Source: Chloroflexota bacterium (lineage in GTDB: Bacteria > Chloroflexota > Dehalococcoidia > Dehalococcoidales > JAUYDJ01). Taken from it: a DNA stretch of 6,638 nt. Positions 1 through 5,769 of the stretch are shown here, piece after piece (the first letter of the stretch is position 1; every line of letters starts with the position of its first letter). Where the stretch lies: contig JAUYDJ010000273.1 of NCBI GenBank assembly GCA_030690025.1, positions 1-6,638 of the forward strand, read 5' to 3'. Position numbers and translations under genes: made by a program. The notes beneath the pieces are model-generated. The model made no database searches. It was given only the letters and a program-made list of their open reading frames with translations, and had not been told where the DNA came from.

Positions 1-693
1 GTTCCGGATGAGCTAATCGAGAAGGCACTGGAAGCCGCCCGCTGGGCCATGTCCGGCGGCAACGCCCAGCCCTGGGAGTTCATCGTGGTCAAGAACAGGG
101 AGACCAAGCGCAAGCTGATGGAGCTGGTGCTGGAGAAGAACCGCTACCTGTGGGATATTGAAAAGACCAGAATCCCGGAGTTGAGGCATCCGGCTTACCG
201 GCAATTTCAGGATGGCCAGAAGGAAAATATCCCTACTGAGAGTTTTGGGGACGCGCCGGTATTCATCATGGTCTGCGGCGACCCGCGCACGGTACAGGCT
301 ACGGTGCTGGGCGCCCAGTTCCTGCTCCAGGAGGGCGGCGCCTATGCCCATTTCCTGAAGAATGTGGCCAATGCTACCATGATTTTGCAGTTGGCTATCG
401 CCGCCGGCGGCCTGGCCTCCCAGTGGACTTCGCTCAGCGCCACCATTGAGCCGCGCATCAAAGAGCTTTTGAATGTGCCCCCGGAGATAGCCGTCCATAC
501 CCTGGTGCCGGTGGGTTACCCGGCCTACCAGCCGGCCCCCGGTGTGCGTCGGGAGCTAAAGGACATTGTCCATTACGAGAAGTATGACCGGGCCAAATAC
601 CGCTCCGGCGACGACATCTTTAATTTCCTGGTGGAGCTGAGGCGGCGCACCCGGCCCAACTACCCTCCCGATAAAAAGGCATCGCCGGGATAG
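1..693 (+). CDS. Nitroreductase-family flavoprotein (5' partial)
   Basis: The reading frame is open from base 1 and ends at TAG 691-693, giving 230 visible residues. The start codon lies upstream; ATG 49 is internal because the codons before it already encode family sequence. Visible residues 13-30 read like the conserved N-terminal helix and strand of the nitroreductase fold (AARWAMSGGNAQPWEFIVV; the family more often has Pro where Met17 is). Residues 122-141 (ANATMILQLAIAAGGLASQW) match the second conserved helix, and 163-175 (VHTLVPVGYPA) the strand before the C-terminal extension. Members bind FMN, usually as dimers, and reduce nitroaromatics, quinones, enones or other acceptors with NAD(P)H. 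About 20-30 residues are probably missing, including the usual Arg/Ser-rich FMN-phosphate segment. The tail (VRRELKDIVHYEKYDRAKYR, then a basic Pro-rich end) is typical of small stand-alone members. The physiological substrate is unknown. The 166-base gap suggests it is not part of the TRAP operon. Confidence 0.88.
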   Translation, partial: VPDELIEKALEAARWAMSGGNAQPWEFIVVKNRETKRKLMELVLEKNRYLWDIEKTRIPELRHPAYRQFQDGQKENIPTESFGDAPVFIMVCGDPRTVQATVLGAQFLLQEGGAYAHFLKNVANATMILQLAIAAGGLASQWTSLSATIEPRIKELLNVPPEIAVHTLVPVGYPAYQPAPGVRRELKDIVHYEKYDRAKYRSGDDIFNFLVELRRRTRPNYPPDKKASPG

Positions 694-711
694 ACAGTAA
701 ATAACTCTGTA

Positions 712-745
712 AACACGTGTTACCTCATTTACACGGTGAGGATAC
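712..745. promoter_or_regulatory. Palindrome plus inverted repeat upstream of TRAP operon (possible operator)
   Basis: Bases 712-721 are a perfect 10-bp palindrome (AACACGTGTT). Next to it, 719-727 (GTTACCTCA) and 737-745 (TGAGGATAC) form an imperfect inverted repeat with 7 of 9 positions paired and CCTCA/TGAGG as the perfect core, around a 9-base spacer. The two overlap by three bases. They lie 115-148 bases before the dctP start, in the only sizeable gap ahead of the transporter genes. Dyads of this size are typical binding sites for dimeric regulators (GntR, IclR or LacI types are common at TRAP loci). No regulator gene is visible here, and I could not place a convincing -35/-10 pair around the dyad. 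The function is inferred. Confidence 0.3.
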
Positions 746-846
746 CCTGTCTGGCGGATTTATCCTGACGGAAGGAGGGGGTAAAAATAGGAAAAATTCA
801 TTTCGGGACACTAGATTCGCAAAAAGGTAGTCCTGGGCAAAATATG

Positions 847-854
847 AAAGGAGG
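847..854 (+). promoter_or_regulatory. Ribosome binding site of dctP
   Basis: AAAGGAGG ends five bases before ATG 860. This near-perfect Shine-Dalgarno sequence fixes the start codon, which is immediately followed by a lipoprotein signal peptide. Confidence 0.8.
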
Positions 855-859
855 AACAA

Positions 860-1987
860 ATGAAAAGGACTAAGACCCTGACCTCGCTGGTGGCTGTTGG
901 CATTGCACTGATTTTGGTTGCCTCAGTGTTAGCTGGCTGCAGCCAACCGGTCCCCGCTCCCGCACCGGCACCAGCCCCTGCACCGGCCCCAGCGCCAGCC
1001 CCCAAGCCAGCCGTAACGCCGGCCCCGGCACCTGCCGGACCGGTCATTCAATTGACGTTTGACACCAGTGATGGCACCTTTATCACCGACCCGATTCCCC
1101 GCTGGCAAATGGAGATTGAGAAAAGGACCGGCGGACGAATAAAGATAAAGACTACCTTTGATTTGCTCCCCATGAGGGAGGTCTGGCTCGGCGCGGTTGA
1201 TGGCCGTACCGATATCGCTTACCAGCGCACCCCCTTTGCTGGCGGCAGCCCGCCCATGAGCCTGTGGGATATCGGTTCCCTGCCGTTCTTCTTTGATAAT
1301 ACCTACGAGTTTGAATCGGCCATGAACGACCCCGAGATGGATGCCATCATGCAGAAGAGCTTTGCCGAGGTAGGTCTCTACAAGCTCATGGACATGCCGT
1401 CAGGCATATCCGATGGCATCTTCTCTAACAAGGCAGTCAAGACGGTAGATGATTTCAAAGGGCTTAAAATCCGCACCATGGGCGTGACTCCCACCATGAC
1501 CCTGGACCTGCTCGGCGCCAAACCGCTCACCATTGCCAGTGCCGAGCTGGTAGATGCCATTACCCGCGGTACGGTAGACGCCATTTACACCGGTCGCGGC
1601 TACGGCATCGAGGTGGGTCTGCCCTCCGTCGTCAAGTATGTCAGCTACTGGGCCATCAACTCCGAGTTCGGCGGGTTCATCACTATCAACAAGAAGAAGT
1701 GGGACGCTATACCGGCCGACCTGCAGCAGATAATCTTGCAGGTAAGCAAAGAGAAGGAGGCCGCAGTTTTTGACTGCACCTTTAACTTTGTCCGCGATGC
1801 CGGTCTACACCTGGCCGCCACCAGGATAACTCCTATTCAGCCGGAAAAGGCGGAAATAGAGAAAGCGAGAAAGCTGCTTACCCCGGCCATCTATGACAAG
1901 TGGCTCGCCATTGCCGGTCCTTACGGCCCTAAGGTCCTGGAAATTGCGCGCAAGTATGGTGGCAAGAGCGGATTCGGGCGCGACTAG
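860..1987 (+). CDS. dctP: TRAP transporter substrate-binding lipoprotein, DctP family
   Basis: This 375-residue protein is the extracytoplasmic receptor that hands substrate to the TRAP membrane subunits. Residues 2-5 are basic (KRTK), 7-24 are hydrophobic, and LAGC at 24-27 is a lipobox. Signal peptidase II should therefore cleave before Cys27, and the protein should be lipid-anchored. Residues 30-59 form an Ala-Pro-rich linker, and the receptor domain occupies about 62-375. GLKIRTMG (201-208) is the family motif; Arg205 matches the arginine that binds the substrate carboxylate in DctP/SiaP-type receptors. LGAKPLTIASAELVDAITRG (218-237) followed by TVDAIYTG (238-245) is the hinge and second-lobe signature. 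Most classical DctP proteins are soluble periplasmic proteins of about 330 residues, so the lipid anchor and linker account for the extra length. It is first in a tight cluster with dctQ (40-base gap) and dctM. The ligand is probably a carboxylate, but its identity cannot be read. Confidence 0.93.
   Translation: MKRTKTLTSLVAVGIALILVASVLAGCSQPVPAPAPAPAPAPAPAPAPKPAVTPAPAPAGPVIQLTFDTSDGTFITDPIPRWQMEIEKRTGGRIKIKTTFDLLPMREVWLGAVDGRTDIAYQRTPFAGGSPPMSLWDIGSLPFFFDNTYEFESAMNDPEMDAIMQKSFAEVGLYKLMDMPSGISDGIFSNKAVKTVDDFKGLKIRTMGVTPTMTLDLLGAKPLTIASAELVDAITRGTVDAIYTGRGYGIEVGLPSVVKYVSYWAINSEFGGFITINKKKWDAIPADLQQIILQVSKEKEAAVFDCTFNFVRDAGLHLAATRITPIQPEKAEIEKARKLLTPAIYDKWLAIAGPYGPKVLEIARKYGGKSGFGRD
953..1003 (+). 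repeat. Alternating Pro-Ala coding repeat (lipoprotein linker)
   Basis: Seventeen codons encode strictly alternating Pro-Ala (residues 32-48 of DctP), just after the lipidated Cys27. After Lys49 a less regular stretch runs to Ala59. All four Ala codons and all four Pro codons occur, so the DNA is not a simple tandem repeat. The peptide probably acts as a stiff, extended spacer between membrane and receptor domain. On the opposite strand it produces a spurious Gly-Ala frame. Confidence 0.85.
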
Positions 1988-2027
1988 TCTTTAAGTTAAG
2001 ATAGATGAGCAGCCGAAGAGGAGTAAG

Positions 2028-2552
2028 ATGCAGCGAATAGGCTATGTGATGGATAGGCTTGCCAGTTTCTTCGGTGTGTTCTCTGGGTGGCTCGTGCCGC
2101 TCATGATGCTCCTCGTCCTGGTCGAGGTATTCATGAGGTACGTGATGCACGAGCCACTCATGCTGAGCGATGAGTTTTCCGCTTATATGCTGGTGGCCAT
2201 TTCATTTCTTGGCCTGGCTTACGCTCAGAAAGAGAAGAAACATGTCCGTATTGAAGCGATAGTATCAAGGCTACCGGTCCGGGTCTCCAACTGGCTCAGA
2301 GTGCTGACCCTTTCACTTGGCTTTGGTTTTGCCGTGCTCATGGCGCTGGAGAGCTATATCTTCTTGGCTCAATCCTTCAAATTGCACCTGACATCCAGTT
2401 CGTGGCTCCGTGTGCCTTTGCAGGGTCCTCAAATGACCCTGGTGATAGGCTTTGGTGTCCTGGCCATCATGCTTCTTCTGGAGGTTGTACGTGCGATTGG
2501 TAATCTCCGCGCCGGCAAAAGCGTTGAGGCAGGAAGTAAAGGCCTTGGCTAA
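2028..2552 (+). CDS. dctQ: TRAP transporter small membrane subunit, DctQ family
   Basis: This 174-residue protein is an integral membrane subunit that pairs with DctM to form the transport unit. Four hydrophobic segments are visible at about 14-36, 50-66, 92-115 and 133-157, the usual number for DctQ. The family signature lies at 33-76: VEVFMRYVM, an acidic SDEFSAYM, LGLAYAQKEKKHVRIEA. The conserved RY, the Glu after the first loop, and the His before the VRIE segment are all present. The length fits the family (about 150-180). GAGGAG at 2018-2023, four bases before ATG 2028, supports the start, and dctP ends 40 bases upstream. The C-terminus (160-174) is short, hydrophilic and probably cytoplasmic. 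It is a separate gene, not fused to dctM as in some TRAP systems. Confidence 0.9.
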   Translation: MQRIGYVMDRLASFFGVFSGWLVPLMMLLVLVEVFMRYVMHEPLMLSDEFSAYMLVAISFLGLAYAQKEKKHVRIEAIVSRLPVRVSNWLRVLTLSLGFGFAVLMALESYIFLAQSFKLHLTSSSWLRVPLQGPQMTLVIGFGVLAIMLLLEVVRAIGNLRAGKSVEAGSKGLG

Positions 2553-2566
2553 ACGCGCCGAGGATT

Positions 2567-2574
2567 GAGGAGGG
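2567..2574 (+). promoter_or_regulatory. Ribosome binding site of dctM, widely spaced
   Basis: GAGGAGGG ends 12 bases before ATG 2587, longer than the 5-9 bases typical elsewhere in this window. A TAA stop in the same frame at 2578-2580 rules out any earlier start, so the ATG stands despite the spacing. Confidence 0.6.
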
Positions 2575-2586
2575 AAGTAAAAGCAA

Positions 2587-3882
2587 ATGAGTCTAGCGTT
2601 GATAACTCTTATCTTGCTCGGCACCATGGTCGTGCTTTTTGCCATCGGGACGGAGATAGCCGTAGCCATTGGTATTGTCTCTGCCATCGGCCTGATGTTT
2701 TTCGTGAATATGCCGCTTACCCAGTTTCCTTATACCGCCTTTGACTTTCAGAATTCATTTGTGCTTACCGCCATACCCCTTTTTGTATTCATGGGTTCAA
2801 TCTTTGCTGATACCGGCGTAATACGCTCCCTTTTCACCAGCGCCGACAAGCTGATTGGTTTTTTACCCGGTGGGGTGGCCTGCTCTGTCCTGGGCGCCAA
2901 TGCTATCTTTGGCGCTATCTGCGGCTCCAGCCTGGCCGCTACCGGCACCTTTGGTCGGATTGCCTTCCCGGAGATGGAAAGGCTGGGCTATGACCCCAAG
3001 TTGAGCCTGGGTGTGATTGCCATTGGGGGGACCTTGAGCGTTCTCATTCCACCCAGCATTATACTGATTGTCTACGGCTTCTGGGAAAACGTTTCCGTGG
3101 TCAAGCTCTTCGCCGGCGGTATCATCCCGGGGGTGCTGTTTACGGCATTGCTGATACTCACGGTAGCGATACAGGTTAAGCTGAATCCCACCCTTGTACC
3201 CAGGTCGCAGAGTTATAGCTTGCGGGAAAAGCTTATTGGCCTGAGAGACATTCTGCCGTTTCTGGTCGTAATTGGCCTCGTGCTGGGGGTGATTTTCGGG
3301 GGAGTGATGACGCCTACCGAAGCGGCTGCCCTGGGCGCCTTCCTCGCCATCGTTTTTGCTTTGATATATCGGAAAATGACGTGGTTTGCACTCAAGGACA
3401 GCATGTTGACCTCGGTACAACTGGTGTCGATGATTGCCTATGTGGCCGTCCTGGCCAGTGTGCTGCGCATCGTTTTTCAGCGTATCGGTCTGACCGAAGG
3501 CTTCCTCGCTTTCGCGAATACGCTGCCCCTGGGGAGATACGGTATGTGGGCTATGGTGGTGGTACTGTACCTAATTCTGGGGTGCTTCTTCGAGTCTTTC
3601 TCCATGCTGCTGCTGACACTGCCCTTTATCGGCCCGCTTATGGTGCAGTTGGGTTTTGACCTGGTCTGGTTCGGCGTGGTCTACGTAGTGCTGGCCGAGA
3701 TTGGCATGGTAACACCGCCCTTCGGACTGAACCTGTTTGTCCTGAACAGCCTGGTGCCCAAGTACGATATCATGACGATTGCCTGGGGCGCGCTGCCTTA
3801 CCTTATCCCGGCCATGGTCCTGATAGCGCTGATGACCGTATTCCCGCAGCTTGTCCTCTGGTTGCCCAGCATCATGTACTAA
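2587..3882 (+). CDS. dctM: TRAP transporter large membrane subunit, DctM family
   Basis: This 431-residue, almost wholly hydrophobic protein is the ion-coupled transport subunit. Length and composition match DctM (about 425-440 residues, roughly 11-12 membrane segments). Signatures in order: PLFVFMGSIFADTGV (64-78); GFLPGGVACSVLGANAIFGA (91-110) followed by ICGSSLAATG (111-120), with the Gly-Ser-Ser that helps form a sodium/substrate site in the family; GGTLSVLIPPS (147-157), the first re-entrant hairpin tip; GGVMTPTEAAALGA (238-251); and EIGMVTPPFGLN (371-382), the second hairpin. The two Pro-Pro tips fit an inverted-repeat elevator transporter driven by a sodium or proton gradient. It follows dctQ by 34 bases and precedes the hydrolase gene by 43, so all four are probably co-transcribed. 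No frameshift or missing motif is visible. Confidence 0.94.
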   Translation: MSLALITLILLGTMVVLFAIGTEIAVAIGIVSAIGLMFFVNMPLTQFPYTAFDFQNSFVLTAIPLFVFMGSIFADTGVIRSLFTSADKLIGFLPGGVACSVLGANAIFGAICGSSLAATGTFGRIAFPEMERLGYDPKLSLGVIAIGGTLSVLIPPSIILIVYGFWENVSVVKLFAGGIIPGVLFTALLILTVAIQVKLNPTLVPRSQSYSLREKLIGLRDILPFLVVIGLVLGVIFGGVMTPTEAAALGAFLAIVFALIYRKMTWFALKDSMLTSVQLVSMIAYVAVLASVLRIVFQRIGLTEGFLAFANTLPLGRYGMWAMVVVLYLILGCFFESFSMLLLTLPFIGPLMVQLGFDLVWFGVVYVVLAEIGMVTPPFGLNLFVLNSLVPKYDIMTIAWGALPYLIPAMVLIALMTVFPQLVLWLPSIMY

Positions 3883-3925
3883 TGTGGAGAAGCTGCCTGG
3901 CTTGACTTAATGATAGGAGGAAGAT

Positions 3926-5626
3926 ATGGCTGCCGATTGGCATGATTTGGTGTCGCAACCCAAGTATAAACTGAAAGTAGAAAAGAATGTCATGGTGCCC
4001 ATGCGTGACGGGACACGCATCGCCATTGACATTTATCATCCTGATGCCCGGGGTAAGTTTCCGGCGCTACTTTCCACGGCTAACTACAGCAAGGACGTGC
4101 AGGCCTTACCTATACCAAAGGGCACGCCGATAGACTTCCGGCTGGGCAACGGCGGCATCGAAGCGGGTAACTCGGAGTACTTTGTTTCCCGCGGCTATGT
4201 CCACGTCAATGCCGATGCCCGCGGCACCGGCTTTTCCGAGGGGCAATACGGCTTCCTGGGGCGCAAAGAGCAGGAGGACGGTTACGACCTCATCGAGTGG
4301 ATGGCCAAACAGCCCTGGTGCAGCGGTAACGTGGGCATGCTGGGGATGTCCTACTTCGCCATGATACAGTACCTCATTGCCGGCCTGAACCCGCCGCACC
4401 TTAAGGCCATCTTCCCCTTCGAGGGCACGCATGATATTTACCGTTCCTTCTGCTACCACGGCGGCATCTTCGATTTTGGCTTCTTTTTCCAGTGGTGGCC
4501 CCATCTCACCGCGCATACCATGGAGCCGCTGGACATGCCACCGGCCGAGTTTAAGCGCCGTGTCGAGGAGATGCTGAAGAACGAAGACGTGCTGGGACAC
4601 CCCAATATTTACATACCGCTGGTCTGGCAGGACAGGAACCCGATAATGCTCTACCCCTGCATACAACCGTATGATGGGCCATATTACCAGGAGAGGTCGG
4701 GCTATACTAAGTTTGACAAGATAAAGATTCCCACCTACTGTCTGTCGCGATGGACTACCTGGCTTTTCCACCTGCCCGGGGCGCTGGCGGCCTACAATGG
4801 CATCAACGCGCCCAAGAAGCTGACGATTGGCCTGCCGGAGGCATCCGGCAAGGACAAGTATGTATTTAGCGTGGGGCGTCCCTGGTTTGAAGGCCACGAT
4901 GTTATCCTGCGCTGGTACGACCACTGGCTGAAGGGTATAGATACCGGCATTATGGAAGAACCGCCCATAAACATCCTTGTCCAGGGCACGGATAAGTGGC
5001 GCTATGAGAACGAGTGGCCACTGGCCCGGACCAAATGGACCAAGTTCTACCTGAGGCAGGGCGGGAAGCTGAACCAGACACCTTCGTCATCCGGTGAAGA
5101 GCCGGAGAGCTTTGTCAATAAGCCTACCGTGAAACCGAGTGAAAAAGTGCCGCAGCTGCAATATGTGACGGAGCCTCTTGCCAGAGACCTTGAGATTACC
5201 GGGCCGTCGGCGTTTTACTTCAACGCTTCATTGAGTAACCCGGATGCCAACTGGATGGTGGAAATCCACGACATCAGCCCGGATGGGTCGAGAAGACTGG
5301 TCACCATGGGCTGGCTGAAAGCAAGTCACCGGGAGCTTGATGTGGCTAAATCTAAGCCGTACCAGCCATACCACCCGCACACCCGCAGCTTGCCCGTAGA
5401 GCCGGGCAAGATATACGAATATGCCATCGACGTCCGGGAGACCTCCAACGTGTTCCAGGCCGGACACCGGATGCAGCTAATCGTCAAGGGGCAGGATTCT
5501 CCTTATGAAGGCCCCGAGCATTTCCGGGAAACCCATTATCATCTGCTCAACATGAAGGAGACCAAGCACACTATCTACCACACCCCGCAGTACCAGTCTT
5601 ACCTGCTGCTGCCGGTGATTCCGTAA
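3926..5626 (+). CDS. CocE/NonD-family hydrolase (X-Pro dipeptidyl-peptidase S15-like) with altered catalytic triad
   Basis: This 566-residue protein has no signal peptide and is probably cytoplasmic. AGGAGG at 3915-3920, five bases before ATG, fixes the start. VPMRDGTRIAIDIYHPD (24-40) is the usual N-terminal strand pair; Tyr54 in ANYSKD sits where the family has its oxyanion Tyr. NADARGTGFSEG (95-106) and GNVGMLGMSYFAMIQ (134-148), with nucleophile Ser142, complete the alpha/beta-hydrolase core. A helical cap spans about 180-260 and is rich in Phe and Trp. RWYDHWLKGIDTG (329-341) closes the core, and a C-terminal jelly-roll domain runs from about 372 to 566. Relatives hydrolyse esters, amides or X-Pro peptides (cocaine esterase, glutaryl-7-ACA acylase). 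The usual WxD (Asp) and GPWxH (His) motifs read RWTTW (275-279) and IGLPEAS (301-307). Its place after dctPQM suggests it acts on an imported compound. The family assignment is firm; the substrate, and whether catalysis is canonical, are unknown. Confidence 0.9.
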   Translation: MAADWHDLVSQPKYKLKVEKNVMVPMRDGTRIAIDIYHPDARGKFPALLSTANYSKDVQALPIPKGTPIDFRLGNGGIEAGNSEYFVSRGYVHVNADARGTGFSEGQYGFLGRKEQEDGYDLIEWMAKQPWCSGNVGMLGMSYFAMIQYLIAGLNPPHLKAIFPFEGTHDIYRSFCYHGGIFDFGFFFQWWPHLTAHTMEPLDMPPAEFKRRVEEMLKNEDVLGHPNIYIPLVWQDRNPIMLYPCIQPYDGPYYQERSGYTKFDKIKIPTYCLSRWTTWLFHLPGALAAYNGINAPKKLTIGLPEASGKDKYVFSVGRPWFEGHDVILRWYDHWLKGIDTGIMEEPPINILVQGTDKWRYENEWPLARTKWTKFYLRQGGKLNQTPSSSGEEPESFVNKPTVKPSEKVPQLQYVTEPLARDLEITGPSAFYFNASLSNPDANWMVEIHDISPDGSRRLVTMGWLKASHRELDVAKSKPYQPYHPHTRSLPVEPGKIYEYAIDVRETSNVFQAGHRMQLIVKGQDSPYEGPEHFRETHYHLLNMKETKHTIYHTPQYQSYLLLPVIP

Positions 5627-5658
5627 ATTAAAACCTGGTTTAACTTCAACAGGGGTTT

Positions 5659-5684
5659 AAGAGAGGGGCTTTTGCCCCTCTCTT
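5659..5684 (+). terminator. Rho-independent-type terminator after hydrolase gene
   Basis: AAGAGAGGGGC (5659-5669) and GCCCCTCTCTT (5674-5684) form a perfect 11-bp stem with a TTTT loop, starting 33 bases after the hydrolase stop. The T-tract behind it is weak (GTTTG), but the GC-rich stem is strong. The minus-strand reading lacks a following T-run, so it is oriented to end the TRAP/hydrolase transcript. A small dyad, AAACCTGGTTT (5631-5641), precedes it. Confidence 0.8.
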
Positions 5685-5706
5685 GTTTGACAGCCGGATT
5701 CTGAGT

Positions 5707-5736
5707 TTGACGCCTCCGCTCACTTAATGTTAGGAT
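5707..5736 (+). promoter_or_regulatory. Probable sigma-70-type promoter with extended -10
   Basis: TTGACG (5707-5712), an 18-base spacer, and TAGGAT (5731-5736) preceded by TG at 5728-5729 resemble a -35 box and an extended -10 box. It follows the terminator and lies about 34 bases before the start of the thiamine-diphosphate enzyme gene. A better -35 match, TTGACA at 5687-5692, has no fitting -10 box 16-18 bases downstream. The call rests on consensus matching by eye. Confidence 0.45.
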
Positions 5737-5758
5737 TTGGCATCTGATTGCTGGCAAA

Positions 5759-5767
5759 AGGGGGGAG
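5759..5767 (+). promoter_or_regulatory. Ribosome binding site of the thiamine-diphosphate enzyme gene
   Basis: The purine run AGGGGGGAG ends two bases before ATG 5770, and its AGGGG part lies at a normal distance. It favours this ATG over the in-frame TTG at 5737; the frame is closed further upstream by TAG at 5731-5733. Confidence 0.65.
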
Positions 5768-5769
5768 CT

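Noticed and set aside
13..498. Open frame of 161 codons on the minus strand at the left edge
   Set aside because: It lies antisense to the nitroreductase gene, whose + frame matches conserved family segments.
746..846. Possible riboswitch or terminator structure in the dctP leader
   Set aside because: I found only short, weak complementarities (for example GGAT/ATCC around 757-766) and no conserved riboswitch core or T-run after a stem.
811..1047. Gly-Ala repeat protein on the minus strand
   Set aside because: It is the reverse reading of the Pro-Ala linker and signal peptide of dctP, with nothing independent to support it.
3381..3659. Second open + frame of 92 codons inside dctM
   Set aside because: It is out of frame with an intact membrane-protein gene, shows no motif and has no ribosome binding site.
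3882..3905. Seven-residue leader-like ORF overlapping the dctM stop (TAATG)
   Set aside because: It has no Shine-Dalgarno sequence of its own, shows no regulatory hairpin, and is too short to distinguish from chance.
3902..3907. TTGACT as a -35 box for a hydrolase promoter
   Set aside because: The next 25 bases hold the ribosome binding site and start codon, with no fitting -10 box or room for a transcript start.
4106..4924. Open frame of 272 codons on the minus strand
   Set aside because: It is a shadow of the hydrolase gene. GC-rich codon third positions keep the opposite frame open, and its translation shows no domain or ribosome binding site.
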